A stretch of DNA of 64,000 bases from Streptomyces sp. NBC_01775 (GTDB taxonomy: Bacteria; Actinomycetota; Actinomycetes; Streptomycetales; Streptomycetaceae): positions 4,030,001 to 4,094,000 of the forward strand of contig NZ_CP109104.1 in NCBI RefSeq assembly GCF_035917675.1, given 5' to 3'. The notes beneath the pieces were generated by a model that saw nothing but the letters and a program-made list of their open reading frames with translations, searched no databases and was not told where the DNA came from. Position 1 is the first letter of the stretch; the number at the start of each line of letters is the position of its first letter. Position numbers and translations under genes: made by a program. Below, one piece after another: positions 25,499-34,644 of the stretch.

Positions 25499-26977
25499 AT
25501 GGCACGCACCAGCACTACGCAGGAGACGCACGGAGCGGGGAAGCAGGAGGCGGAGGTCCTGGTCGTGGGGGCCGGCCCGACGGGCCTGCTGCTCGCGGGC
25601 GACCTCGCGGCCTCGGGCCGCCGGGTGACGCTGATCGAGCGCCGCGACGACACCGCCGGCAATCTCACGCGCGCCCTGGTCGTGCATGCCCGCACGCTGG
25701 AGCAGCTCGACGCCAGAGGACTGGCCGACGAGCTGGTCAAGGCCGGGCACCCGGTCGAGGGACTGCGCCTGTTCGGCACCGCCACCCTCGACCCCACCTC
25801 GCTGCCGACGCGCTTCCCCATCGTCCTCGTGGTGGGGCAGTACGAGGTGGAGAGGCTGCTGGAGCGCAGGGCCCGGGAGGCGGGCGTCGTCTTCCGGCAC
25901 GGCGCGGAGCTGGCGGCGCTGCGCCAGGACGCCCACGGCGTGGAGGCCGACATCCGCGAGGGAGGCAAGGCGCGGACGCTGCGCGCCCGGTATCTCGTCG
26001 GCGCCGACGGGGTGCACAGCAAGGTCCGCGAGGAGCTGGGGCTGCCGTTCCCCGGCAAGTCGGTGCTCCGCTCGATAGTGCTGGCCGACGTGCGGCTGGC
26101 AGAGCCGCCGAAGGCCCCCTTCACGGTCAACGCCACGGAGCGCGCCTTCGCACTGGTCGCCACCTTCGGCGACGGCTGGTACCGCGTCATGGGATGGCGC
26201 CGGGGCCGCCAGCTCCCCGACAGCGCCCCGGCCGAGCTGGAGGAGGTGCGGGAGTTCACCCGTCTCGCGCTGGGCTCGGATTTCGGGATGCACGACGCCC
26301 GCTGGATCTCGCGGTTCCACAGCGACGAGCGGCAGGCGCCCGCCTACCGCGTCGGCCGGGTCTTCCTGGCGGGCGACGCCGCCCACGTCCACTCCCCCGC
26401 CGGCGGAATGGGGATGAACACCGGGCTCCAGGACGCCGCCAACTTGAGCTGGAAGCTCACCGCCGTCCTTGACGACACCTCGGCCTCCACCCTGCTGGAT
26501 ACCTACGAGGCGGAGCGGCACCCTGTCGGCAAGGTGGTGCTGCGGACAAGCGGGGCGATCATCCGGGTCGCACTGATGCACTTCCCCGGCAGCCACACGC
26601 TGCGCACTGTCGCGGGTTCCTTGGTCAACCGGATACGGCCGATGGCCAAGCGCGCGATCATGACGGTCTCCGGGATCGGCCTGTCCTATCCCGCGCGGCC
26701 CGGCTCTCACCGGCTGGCAGGCAGGCGCGCCCCTGACCTGGCTCTGGCCTCGGGCAGGTTGTACGAGACGCTGCGGGAGGGCCGGTTCGTGCTGGTGACC
26801 CCGCACGGGGCACCGAGCAGGGCGGAGGACCCGCGCTTTGTGCACGAGGAGTCGGCGGGCGCCGGGAGACACACCCTCCTGATCCGCCCGGACGGCTACA
26901 TAGCCTGGGCCGGCGAGGGCCCGGCACCGGAAGGACTGGAGGCGGCGCTGACGGAGTGGACGGGCTGGCCCACATAG
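25499..26977 (+). CDS. FAD-dependent aromatic hydroxylase (PheA/TfdB-type monooxygenase)
   Basis: This 492-residue group A flavoprotein monooxygenase uses NAD(P)H and O2 to hydroxylate aromatic or polyketide substrates. The dinucleotide-binding motif GAGPTG is at 24-29, the DG motif at [13 protein letters not shown] (about 166-178), and the second FAD motif at [22 protein letters not shown] (about 287-308). A C-terminal thioredoxin-like region ends in [12 protein letters not shown], typical of RdmE/PgaE-like and rifampicin monooxygenases. Start ATG 25499 has GGGGAGGCAG upstream. Control by the divergent TetR suggests an inducible detoxification role; no biosynthetic cluster surrounds it. Confidence 0.9.
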   Translation: MARTSTTQETHGAGKQEAEVLVVGAGPTGLLLAGDLAASGRRVTLIERRDDTAGNLTRALVVHARTLEQLDARGLADELVKAGHPVEGLRLFGTATLDPTSLPTRFPIVLVVGQYEVERLLERRAREAGVVFRHGAELAALRQDAHGVEADIREGGKARTLRARYLVGADGVHSKVREELGLPFPGKSVLRSIVLADVRLAEPPKAPFTVNATERAFALVATFGDGWYRVMGWRRGRQLPDSAPAELEEVREFTRLALGSDFGMHDARWISRFHSDERQAPAYRVGRVFLAGDAAHVHSPAGGMGMNTGLQDAANLSWKLTAVLDDTSASTLLDTYEAERHPVGKVVLRTSGAIIRVALMHFPGSHTLRTVAGSLVNRIRPMAKRAIMTVSGIGLSYPARPGSHRLAGRRAPDLALASGRLYETLREGRFVLVTPHGAPSRAEDPRFVHEESAGAGRHTLLIRPDGYIAWAGEGPAPEGLEAALTEWTGWPT

Positions 26978-26987
26978 CCTGGCGCCC

Positions 26988-27323
26988 ATGTTTGTCGCTC
27001 GCTCGACCCTGCTGTTCGTACTGGCCGCGCTCTTCGAGATCGGTGGGGCCTGGCTCGTCTGGCAGGGGGTGCGGGAGCACAAGGGCTGGGCATGGATCGG
27101 CGCCGGAGTCCTCGCGCTGGGGGTCTACGGCTTCGTGGCGACGCTCCAGCCCGACGCGCACTTCGGCCGGATCCTGGCGGCATACGGCGGGGTGTTCGTC
27201 GCCGGCTCGCTGGCCTGGGGAATGGTGATGGACGGCTTCCGTCCGGACCGCTGGGATGTGACAGGTGCGTTGGTCTGCCTGGCAGGCGTCGCGGTGATCA
27301 TGTATGCGCCACGCGGCAGTTGA
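26988..27323 (+). CDS. YnfA family (UPF0060) small membrane protein
   Basis: This 111-residue protein has four helices: [60 protein letters not shown] and [16 protein letters not shown]. The motif [11 protein letters not shown] and the segment [21 protein letters not shown] identify the UPF0060/YnfA family, small drug-metabolite-transporter-like proteins. The gene begins 11 bases after the monooxygenase stop, so the two probably share a transcript and the TetR control; a small exporter next to a hydroxylase would fit detoxification. Transport substrate is unproven. Confidence 0.93.
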   Translation: MFVARSTLLFVLAALFEIGGAWLVWQGVREHKGWAWIGAGVLALGVYGFVATLQPDAHFGRILAAYGGVFVAGSLAWGMVMDGFRPDRWDVTGALVCLAGVAVIMYAPRGS

Positions 27324-27372
27324 GCCGAGAATCCGCGCGTGCCCGGCTCGCTTCCGTGCCTACGATCGCCCG

Positions 27373-28428
27373 ATGACAACCATTCGAACAGCACACCCGG
27401 AGGAACTCCCCGCCCTCGTCCAGCTCCAGGGCGGAGCGGGGGAGCGCGACAGCGGCACCCGGGCCTACCTCTCCGAGCTGCTGGAGCGCCGCTGCACTCG
27501 CCCCGAATGGTGCCTGGTGGCCTCGGAAGACGGTGCGGGGCCGGTCGGGAGCGCCGTGCTGTGGGCGCTCCCGGGGCACGAGGTCCCCGAGGCGGTCGTC
27601 CTGCTGGAGGCGCCCTGGGACGAGTCCGAACTCATCGTCGGAAGGAGGCTGCTGGAGGAGGCCGCCGCGCTCGCGCGGGGTGCGGGGGCCGAGGAGCTGC
27701 TGCATGTGGTGGACGGTCCGCCGCAGGCCCCGCAGTTCCAGGAACGGCCCGAGCGGCGCACGGAGTTGCTGGGATCCTGTGGGTTCGCGCGGGTGCGGGA
27801 CGGGCGCCGATTCCGCCTGCCAGCCGGGAGCGCGCTGCCTACCGAGGATCCGCGGCTGGTCTTCCGGGATTTCACGGAGCTGGGCGGCCGGGAGCCGTTC
27901 GTCGGCCTGCTGGCCGAACTGCTGGGCGACACCGCCGACGCCTGGCTGGCAGCGGATGTCGAGCGGCTCGGGGCCAAGGGCGCGGCCGAGGAGCTGTTCG
28001 ACGACGCGGCAGCTCTGGAGCACCGCCCGGAGTGGTTCGAGATCGGCTACACCCTCGACGGGGAGCCCGCAGTGGTGAGCCTCCCGGCGCTGTCTCCGTC
28101 GGCACCCGTGATCGGGTTCGTCGGGGTGGCTCCGGCCCACCGTGGGCACGGCTACGCCACCGCGGCGGTCGCCCGGGGCACGCACGTCCTGGCCAGGGGG
28201 ACAGCGGGGTCTGAGGGGTCTGAGGGGCCTGACGAGTCTGGGGGGACAGCTGGGCTGGCGGGAGCAGGAAGAGACAGGGATGGGGACGGGGACGGGGGGC
28301 TCTTGGGAGTCGGAGCTGTCGAGATACGGGGAGACTGCGACGCGGGGAACGTCGCCATGATCAAGGGTTTCGAGAACTGCGGGTACGAGAGGTTCGCCTC
28401 ACGCGAGGAGTACGTGCTGCGGCTCTGA
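27373..28428 (+). CDS. GNAT family N-acetyltransferase with acidic insertion
   Basis: This 351-residue protein carries two GNAT-like halves. The N-terminal half (1-160, TTIRTAHPEELPALVQLQ...) looks degenerate; the C-terminal half has the acetyl-CoA motif VGVAPAHRGHGYATAAV (about 251-267). Between that helix and the last conserved strand and helix (GDCDAGNVAMIKGFENCGYERF) lies a 40-residue Gly/Ser/Asp/Glu insertion (about 275-313) built from short DNA repeats (GGGTCTGAGG units, 28206-28250). Start ATG 27373 opens exactly at the conserved N-terminus. Substrate is unknown. Confidence 0.87.
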   Translation: MTTIRTAHPEELPALVQLQGGAGERDSGTRAYLSELLERRCTRPEWCLVASEDGAGPVGSAVLWALPGHEVPEAVVLLEAPWDESELIVGRRLLEEAAALARGAGAEELLHVVDGPPQAPQFQERPERRTELLGSCGFARVRDGRRFRLPAGSALPTEDPRLVFRDFTELGGREPFVGLLAELLGDTADAWLAADVERLGAKGAAEELFDDAAALEHRPEWFEIGYTLDGEPAVVSLPALSPSAPVIGFVGVAPAHRGHGYATAAVARGTHVLARGTAGSEGSEGPDESGGTAGLAGAGRDRDGDGDGGLLGVGAVEIRGDCDAGNVAMIKGFENCGYERFASREEYVLRL

Positions 28429-28716
28429 GACGGGCGGGCGCCCGCCAGCCGGGCCCCGATCGGCCGCCGAGGACCAACCACCCTGGCGCGCAGCGCCGTT
28501 GGCAGGGTCTCGCGTGAGCCGGTCAGCAGTCCGCGCCCCTTGGACAGAGAGGACGCACAACACGAAACGGAAAAGACTGACTTTGCGCACCATAGACACC
28601 AGGTGACCGGACGGTTGGATGGCGCGTGCGATAGATATTGTGTTCCGTCGCCCCATCGGCGGAACGCGCTACCGTCCTGGACACCCCGGACGACGACCCG
28701 AGCGAGGAGGCCGACC
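28429..28716. other. Intergenic region with promoter-like and hairpin sequences
   Basis: A GC-rich inverted repeat (GCGGGCGCCCGC, 28434-28445) follows the GNAT stop and may end that transcript. A less GC-rich stretch from about 28560 to 28645 likely carries the promoter of the lipoprotein gene; a stem GTTCCGTCG-N6-CGGCGGAAC lies at about 28641-28664. No gene is seen. Confidence 0.4.
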
Positions 28717-29682
28717 GTGCCGCGGAGGGCAAGGACGTACGCCACATACAGGACGTACGCGACACATTCCGTGCTAGCCCTCGCACTGGCCGGAGCCCTC
28801 ACCACGCTCACCGCCTGCACCGGTTCCTCCGGCTCCGACGGGGGGGACGACGCCAAGCCGGGCGACTCCTCCAGCTCCGCGTCGGCCGCACCGCCCGGGA
28901 AGTACCGCACGCTCCCCGAGCCCTGCGGCACCGTCAGCGTCAGCCAGCTCAAGGAGATGCTCCCCGGCGCCGCGGCCGAGAGCGACGAGAGCGGGGGCGA
29001 CGACGAGTCGGGCAGCGTCGACCCCAGCCCCAGCCCCTTCAAGGGCGCGGCGACCGTGACGTACGACACCGACCGCCGCGTCGGCTGCCGCTGGAAGAAC
29101 GCCACCACGCTCGGCACCCGCCATCTCAACGTCGACTTCGAGCGGGTCGTCTCCTACGACCCCGCGGTCAGCGACGACGAGCAGGCCGAGCGGCTCTACG
29201 ACAAGAAGGCCAGCAAGGCCAAGATTCCCGTCGCCTCCTCGGGTTCCGGCGACGCCGCCGGCCAGAGCGAGGAGTCGGGCGAGAGCAAGAGCGACGCCAG
29301 TGGCCCGACGCCCGACGGCAAGACCTCCTCCCGCCGCAAGTCCTCCGGCGACGACGACCCCAAGGGCGACTCCCGCTCCGGCAGGAGCCCCGAGTCCTCG
29401 GAAACCGCCGGGGGCAGCGCCTCCTCCAGCCCGGACGGGAAGCTGGCCCCGCGCCCCCTGGACGGCATCGGCGACACCGCCTTCATCAACGACAAACTGG
29501 ACACCGCGGATTCCGGTCTCCATCGCGACATCACCCTGGTCTTCCGCACGGCCAACGTGATCGCCACCGTCCGCTACGACCAGTGGGTCACGGACAAGCA
29601 CCGGATCCCGGACAGTAAGGAACTCCAGGACAAAACACACGACCTCGCCCAGCAACTCTCCGAAACGTTCGAGGAGGAGTGA
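28717..29682 (+). CDS. DUF3558-like lipoprotein
   Basis: This 321-residue protein is exported: an Arg/Tyr-rich N-region, a hydrophobic core and lipobox LTAC (Cys34). The fold region starts GKYRTLPEPCGTVSVSQLKEMLPGA and resumes near DGIGDTAFINDKLD to a C-terminal VFRTANVIATVRYDQW; the conserved CRW of DUF3558 appears as GCRWKNATT. A ~75-residue disordered Ser/Asp/Glu linker (about 180-255) interrupts it. Start GTG 28717 is chosen for its GAGGAGG at 28704-28710. Its nearest relative here is the next gene, so the two look like an ancestral duplication. Function is unknown; family members are surface lipoproteins. Confidence 0.82.
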   Translation: MPRRARTYATYRTYATHSVLALALAGALTTLTACTGSSGSDGGDDAKPGDSSSSASAAPPGKYRTLPEPCGTVSVSQLKEMLPGAAAESDESGGDDESGSVDPSPSPFKGAATVTYDTDRRVGCRWKNATTLGTRHLNVDFERVVSYDPAVSDDEQAERLYDKKASKAKIPVASSGSGDAAGQSEESGESKSDASGPTPDGKTSSRRKSSGDDDPKGDSRSGRSPESSETAGGSASSSPDGKLAPRPLDGIGDTAFINDKLDTADSGLHRDITLVFRTANVIATVRYDQWVTDKHRIPDSKELQDKTHDLAQQLSETFEEE

Positions 29683-29911
29683 ACCGACATCTGAACCGGA
29701 GCGGCGGCCCCCGCGCATACGCGCCCACCTGTGGTGCGTCACTCAGCGCGCACGACCCGTGCGGTAGCCCGGTCCTGGCTGTGGGCTGACACACGCTGTG
29801 GGCGGTGCCACGAAACGCCCACACCACCCCATGGGCCGCGTACCGTTCCGTCAGCACAGCCGCCAACGCGGCTCGGCTCAGACTGTGAAGAATCCCGGAA
29901 GCGAAGGAACC

Positions 29912-30631
29912 ATGCACCGAAACGCCCCGCGCAACGCCCCTCGACGGAGCAAGACCGTCAGGAACTCGCTCGCCTGTGCGGCAGTGGCGCTCCCCGTCCT
30001 GCTGGTCGCCGGCTGCTCCTCGGACTCGGACCAGGGCAAAGAGTCCGACTCCCCCTCGGCTTCCGCGAGCAAGTCCGCGCCGAAAGCCGCACCCGCGAAG
30101 TTCAAGACGCTGCCCGACTCCTGCAAGAGCCTGTCCAAGGGCACCGTCAAGGACGTGGTGCCCAAGACGGGGAACACCTCCGGCAAGCGTGTGGGCTCCG
30201 GCGACACCAATGAGTCCAACAGCTGCCTGTGGAGCGGACTGAACAAGTACGACTACCGGCAGCTGACGGTCTCCCTCAAGCGCTTCGACTCCGACGCCTC
30301 CCTCGGCTCGGGCGACAAGCGCGCCGGGGAGTACGTGAAGCAGCAGGCGGGCGAGGTCGTCAACAACAAGGACAACAAGAAGCCCAAGAACTCGGCGGTC
30401 TCCGGGGTCGGCCAGCAGGGCGCGGCCGTCTCGTACGAGACCGAGAAGAAGGACTCCAAGGGCAAGGCGGAGGACTACCGCGCCGAACGCCTGGTGGCCC
30501 GTTCGGCCAACGCCGTGGTCACCGTCGACTACGAGGGCGCCGGCTTCGAGGACGGCAAGAAGCCCAGCGCCGAGGACCTGAAGAAGAAGGCCGTCAAGGC
30601 GGCGAAGGAAGCGCTCACACACCTCAAGTGA
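29912..30631 (+). CDS. DUF3558-like lipoprotein, second copy
   Basis: This 239-residue lipoprotein has lipobox VAGC (Cys35) and a short Ser/Lys linker. Its domain mirrors the preceding one: KFKTLPDSCKSLSKGTVKDVVP, SCLWSGLNKYDYRQLTVSLKRFD, SGVGQQGAAVSYETEKK and a final LVARSANAVVTVDYEGAGF. It lacks the long linker of its neighbour. Start ATG 29912 has GAAGGAAC upstream. A spacing of 229 bases allows a separate promoter. It is presumably anchored to the outer face of the membrane; partner and ligand are unknown. A hairpin terminator follows. Confidence 0.85.
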   Translation: MHRNAPRNAPRRSKTVRNSLACAAVALPVLLVAGCSSDSDQGKESDSPSASASKSAPKAAPAKFKTLPDSCKSLSKGTVKDVVPKTGNTSGKRVGSGDTNESNSCLWSGLNKYDYRQLTVSLKRFDSDASLGSGDKRAGEYVKQQAGEVVNNKDNKKPKNSAVSGVGQQGAAVSYETEKKDSKGKAEDYRAERLVARSANAVVTVDYEGAGFEDGKKPSAEDLKKKAVKAAKEALTHLK

Positions 30632-30659
30632 GCCCCGCGTACGCGTCCTGACGCGAGGG

Positions 30660-30696
30660 AGCCCGGCCCGCACCCGTCGCACGGGAGGGCCGGGCT
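30660..30696 (+). terminator. Hairpin terminator after the second DUF3558-like gene
   Basis: AGCCCGGCCC (30660-30669) pairs with GGGCCGGGCT (30687-30696), with further partial pairing inside the loop. It lies 29 bases after the stop codon. Confidence 0.8.
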
Positions 30697-30765
30697 TCGT
30701 GCGTGTCGCGCTTGACGGATGTGCCAGGCTGGGCGCGCCAGTTTCCGAGGGTGGGGACAACTCCT

Positions 30766-32316
30766 GTGCACGGCGTACAACTGACCCGAATACACCGCAT
30801 ACTCATCGCAGTTGTGGTCACCGGTGCTGTGGTGATCGCGGCGATCGGCTTCGCGGGCTCGTTCTCGGCAGTCCGCGACCTGGCGGAGAAGAAGGGCTTC
30901 GGGTCCTTCTCCCCCTTCTTCCCCATCGGTGTGGACGCGGGCATCGTCGTACTCCTCGCTCTCGACCTGCTGCTGACCTGGATCCGCATCCCCTTCCCCC
31001 TGCTGCGCCAGACGGCCTGGCTGCTGACGGCGGCCACCATCGCGTTCAACGGCGCCGCGGCCTGGCCGGACCCGCTGGGGGTGGGAATGCACGCGGTGAT
31101 TCCCGTTCTCTTCGTCGTCACCGTCGAGGCGGCCCGGCACGCCGTCGGGCGCGTGGCGGACATCACGGCCGACAAGCACATGGAGGGCGTCCGCCTCTCC
31201 CGCTGGCTCCTGGCCTTCCCCTCCACCTTCCGCCTGTGGCGCCGGATGAAGCTGTGGGAGCTGCGCTCCTACGACGAGGTGATCCGGATGGAGCAGGACC
31301 GCCTCGTCTACGAGACCCGGCTGCGCGCACGGTACGGACGAGCCTGGCGCCGCAAGGCACCCGTCGAGGCGCTGATGCCGCTGCGGCTGGCCCGCTACGG
31401 CGTCCCGCTGACGGAGACGGCGCCCGGGTCGCTGATCGCCCGCTCCGACGCCCCCGCGGCGGCGCGCACGACGACATCCGCCCTCGCGCCCGCCGCCTCC
31501 ACCCCCGCCTCCGCCGCGTCCGCGACCCCGTCCACCGCACCCGGCGGCGAGGCCCGGCCCGAGCTGACCCGGGACGGGGCCGAGCTGACCCGGGACGGGG
31601 CCGAGCTGCCTGCGGCTGAGCCCGGCGAGCGCGCGGCGCCTGCTCCCTCCTCGTCCGACTCATCCGAGCCGGGCCAGGCCGAGACCTCCCAGCCCGAGCA
31701 GCCTGTGCAGGCCCCCGCCCCGGAGCCCGAATCCATACCGGAGCCCCAACTCCAGCCCCAGCCTGAGCCCCAGCGCGCACCTGGGCCCGCCCCGGAGCCC
31801 GCGCCCGAGCCCACCGTCTCGGACTTCCCCGTTCCGGTGGCCCCCGGCCGCTACCGCACCCTCGCCACGCCCGCGGCCCCCCACAGCAACGGAAACGGCA
31901 ACGGAAACGGCAACGGGTACACCACCGACAGCCTCTTCGTGGAGCCCCTCGGGCCCGTCGAGCCCATGGAGTCCGTCGAGCCGCAGCCCTCCCCCACACC
32001 GGCGCCCGCACCCACACCGGCGCCCGCACCTCCGCCGGCGCCCAGGATGGACGAGGTGGACGAGGGCCCCTACGGGGGCGACGAGCCCGTGGGGATACCG
32101 GACGGGGTGCCCAGGGAAGAGGTCTACTTCGAGTCGTACCGCCAGTTCGTCGCCTCGCACGGGGCCTTTCCCACGGCCCGTCAGCTCTCGCGTGCCCTCC
32201 ACGAGAGCTTCGGCGTCACGACGTCCGACGGCAGCCTCCTGAGCGAGAACTATCTGCGCACCTACATGCGGGAGTTCAGGGAGCGCTACAACACCGAGAT
32301 GGGCCTCGCGGGCTGA
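30766..32316 (+). CDS. DUF2637 (SpdB-like) membrane protein with C-terminal DNA-binding-like domain
   Basis: This 516-residue protein starts with four helices (for example RILIAVVVTGAVVIAAIGFAG, GVDAGIVVLLALDLLLTWI) in the DUF2637 arrangement found in SpdB-type plasmid-spread proteins and chromosomal relatives. A basic cytoplasmic segment (LWRRMKLWELRSYDEVIRMEQDRL) follows, then a ~270-residue Pro/Ala/Glu linker with internal repeats (LTRDGAE twice, NGNGNG, PAPTPAPA). The final 70 residues (VYFESYRQFVASHGAFPTAR...) resemble a winged-helix region. I take GTG 30766, where conservation begins, rather than the open frame from 30703. It may be of plasmid ancestry. Confidence 0.8.
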   Translation: MHGVQLTRIHRILIAVVVTGAVVIAAIGFAGSFSAVRDLAEKKGFGSFSPFFPIGVDAGIVVLLALDLLLTWIRIPFPLLRQTAWLLTAATIAFNGAAAWPDPLGVGMHAVIPVLFVVTVEAARHAVGRVADITADKHMEGVRLSRWLLAFPSTFRLWRRMKLWELRSYDEVIRMEQDRLVYETRLRARYGRAWRRKAPVEALMPLRLARYGVPLTETAPGSLIARSDAPAAARTTTSALAPAASTPASAASATPSTAPGGEARPELTRDGAELTRDGAELPAAEPGERAAPAPSSSDSSEPGQAETSQPEQPVQAPAPEPESIPEPQLQPQPEPQRAPGPAPEPAPEPTVSDFPVPVAPGRYRTLATPAAPHSNGNGNGNGNGYTTDSLFVEPLGPVEPMESVEPQPSPTPAPAPTPAPAPPPAPRMDEVDEGPYGGDEPVGIPDGVPREEVYFESYRQFVASHGAFPTARQLSRALHESFGVTTSDGSLLSENYLRTYMREFRERYNTEMGLAG

Positions 32317-32328
32317 CAGCCACCACCC

Positions 32329-32440
32329 CGCGCCCGCACCCCGCCCAGTTCCTCGCGCCCGCACCCCGCCCAGCTCCCCGCGCCCGCACCCCGCGCAGGT
32401 CCTCGCGCCCCAAGCCCTCGCGCCCCAGCGCCCCAGCGCA
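32329..32440. repeat. 28-bp tandem repeat between convergent genes
   Basis: About three copies of a 28-base unit (core CGCGCCCGCACCCCGC) run from 32329 to about 32412, followed by a shorter degenerate run of CGCGCCCCAG-like units to 32440. They fill the space between the DUF2637 gene and the convergent hypothetical gene. Confidence 0.82.
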
Positions 32441-32465
32441 CGGCCCGTACTCCGGCCCCAGGCCC

Positions 32466-34487
32466 TCACTCCGGCTCGGGCCAGGCGAACCCCAGTGCCT
32501 GTGCCGCCTCCCGGCTGCCGCCCGCCAGCCGCGCGAACGACGTCGGGTCCGAGCCCGCCAACGTCCGTGCCGCCGCCTCCGCCTGCTCGGCGGGCGGCGC
32601 GCCGTCCGCCTCGAAGCTCCAGATGAACTGGAGCCGGTGCGCCCCCGAAGCCACCTTGTCCGCGTCGCGCCTCGGGTACATGAACGACACCAGGACGCGG
32701 TCGCGCTCGGTGTGGTGCGTGCCGATCCAGCCGGGCGCGCAGTCCCACCGTCCCAGCAGCTCCGGCTCGTCCCGGAGCCGTTCCGCCACCATCCGGGCGA
32801 CGCTGCGCGCGGGCCACTCCCACGAGTGGTCCGCCTCGGCGCGCGCGACCTCCGCGTCGTAGAGCGCGGCGCCGAACCGCAGTGCGGACAGGGCGCGTTG
32901 GGGCTCGTGGGAGGCGGGTGTGCCTGGCAGGCGCCAGCCGTCCCACACCACCACGTCCCCCTCGCGCCGGATGGTGACGTAAAGCGCGCCGCAGCAGCCC
33001 TCGGTGCAGTGCGCCTCGGCGAGCCGCACCTCGTGCGGCTCTTCCCGGGCGCGCAACTCCCCGCGCCCCAGCAGCTTTTCGGGCATATGCGGCGGCCCGT
33101 ACGGGAACAGCTCCGCGATCAGCGGCCTGCCGTCCACCAGCACCCGGGTCTCGACCCCGATCGTCCGGCCGGGGTCGTGTACGGCCACCTCCACGCGGAA
33201 GGCGCTCCGGCCCTCGCCCGCCTCCCCCAGCGCCGCCACCCCCTGCCCAGGCCCAGGCCCAGGACCCCAGTCCGAGCCCGACCCCATTCCAGAGCCCGGC
33301 CCCGGCCCAGGCCCCGAGCCCCGCACCACCCCGCGCAGCCACTCGGCCCGCCACGCGGCGGACTTCGGGTGCCCCTCGGGCAGGGGCGCGGGCGCCGAAC
33401 GGAGCGCTTCGCGCAGCCGGGCGCACACCTCTTCGCGCTCGCCCGGCGCCCAGTCGAGCAGATGGCTGGGCCCGCTGTGGACGTCGAGCAGGAGCGAGGC
33501 CAGCGGGGCCTGGTGTGCCACGGTGCCGGTCAGCGACGTCGCACACCGGGACAGCGCGAGGCACACCTCGCGCGCCGGGGCGTACTCGGGAATCTGGGCG
33601 CGGTAGTCGTTGAGCGCCGTTATGGCGATCAGCAGCTGTGCGGCCGTCGCCCGGACCCGTACGTCCTCCGTCTCCCGCAGCGCGCCGGGCAGATCGAGCG
33701 CCTCGGCGATCTCCCGGGCACGCGAGGCGACGGTCCAGCCCGCGTCGAACTCACCGCACAGCAGCCCCCACCGGTCCGCGGTCGCGCCGCTCTCCGTCAG
33801 CGCCCGTACGGCGGCGATGCGCTGCCGCCCCTCAAGCCGGCCCGCCATCCAGACGAGGTCGGCACCGGGGTCGTCGAGGGAGGCCAGCGCCGCGACGGCG
33901 CTCAGCCCACAGGGCCGCAGCAGTCCCACGGTCCTGATCAGCGGGGCGTCCTCGGCACGCGCCGTATCCGTGAGCAGGGCCAGCCCGAGGTTCACGGTGC
34001 GCCGGTCGGTGCCGTACCGCACGAGGCCGAGGCCGATCTGCCGGGAGCGCCCGGCGTCCGGCCGGGGGACGAGGTCCGCCGCCGTCCGGGTCACCTGGCG
34101 CGGGGTGACATCGAGGGGGCCGAACAGCGCGTCCACCGTCGCGGCCGAGGCATCGGAGCCGGGCTCGAACAGGCCCTCCAGCACGCTGTGGAGGCCGACG
34201 GCCGCGGTGCGCTCCTCGACGGGCCGGGGTTTCACATTCCCTTGCCCGTCGCCCTGCTGCTCGCGCCGCCCGTCACCCTGCTCTTCGCGCCGCCCGTCGC
34301 TCCGCTCTCCGCGCCGCCCGCTCTTCCGTCGGCGTCGGGTCGCGCCGTCCGGATACGGGGCTCCGCCGTCCGGCAGGGGCTCCTCGGGCGTGGCTGCGGC
34401 CAGCCGGAGGGCGTGGTCGTAGTAGGAGATCCGGGAGAGCCCGGAGGGCGGTTCGCCGGGTGTCAGGCGCCCGTTGTGCGCGCTCAC
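32466..34487 (-). CDS. Large conserved hypothetical protein
   Basis: I do not recognise this 673-residue protein. The N-terminus has repeats in a basic/acidic tract (SDGRREEQGDGRREQQGDGQ, about 63-82). Residues about 95-360 look all-helical and HEAT-like (LALLTDTARAEDAPLIRTVGLL, VRVRATAAQLLIAITALNDYRAQ). A Gly/Pro/Ser spacer (about 395-420) precedes a mixed alpha/beta C-terminal domain with a Cys/His cluster AHCTEGCCGALYVTIRREGDVV and CAPGWIGTHHTERDRVLVSF, which could bind a metal. No signal peptide or helix is seen, so it is cytoplasmic by prediction. Codon use is typical of the genome. Confidence 0.78.
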   Translation of the reverse strand: MSAHNGRLTPGEPPSGLSRISYYDHALRLAAATPEEPLPDGGAPYPDGATRRRRKSGRRGERSDGRREEQGDGRREQQGDGQGNVKPRPVEERTAAVGLHSVLEGLFEPGSDASAATVDALFGPLDVTPRQVTRTAADLVPRPDAGRSRQIGLGLVRYGTDRRTVNLGLALLTDTARAEDAPLIRTVGLLRPCGLSAVAALASLDDPGADLVWMAGRLEGRQRIAAVRALTESGATADRWGLLCGEFDAGWTVASRAREIAEALDLPGALRETEDVRVRATAAQLLIAITALNDYRAQIPEYAPAREVCLALSRCATSLTGTVAHQAPLASLLLDVHSGPSHLLDWAPGEREEVCARLREALRSAPAPLPEGHPKSAAWRAEWLRGVVRGSGPGPGPGSGMGSGSDWGPGPGPGQGVAALGEAGEGRSAFRVEVAVHDPGRTIGVETRVLVDGRPLIAELFPYGPPHMPEKLLGRGELRAREEPHEVRLAEAHCTEGCCGALYVTIRREGDVVVWDGWRLPGTPASHEPQRALSALRFGAALYDAEVARAEADHSWEWPARSVARMVAERLRDEPELLGRWDCAPGWIGTHHTERDRVLVSFMYPRRDADKVASGAHRLQFIWSFEADGAPPAEQAEAAARTLAGSDPTSFARLAGGSREAAQALGFAWPEPE

Positions 34488-34644
34488 CGGCGCGTGGGGT
34501 TCTCGCTTTCGAAGGTCACGCGCCGATGCTCACACGCCGCGTCCCAAGGGGGCAACGGATTACCCGCCGCCCCCGAGGAACGCACCTGAGAAACGGGCCC
34601 CGGGAACGAGCCCCAGGAACGAACCCGAGTTCGACCCGCGGCCT

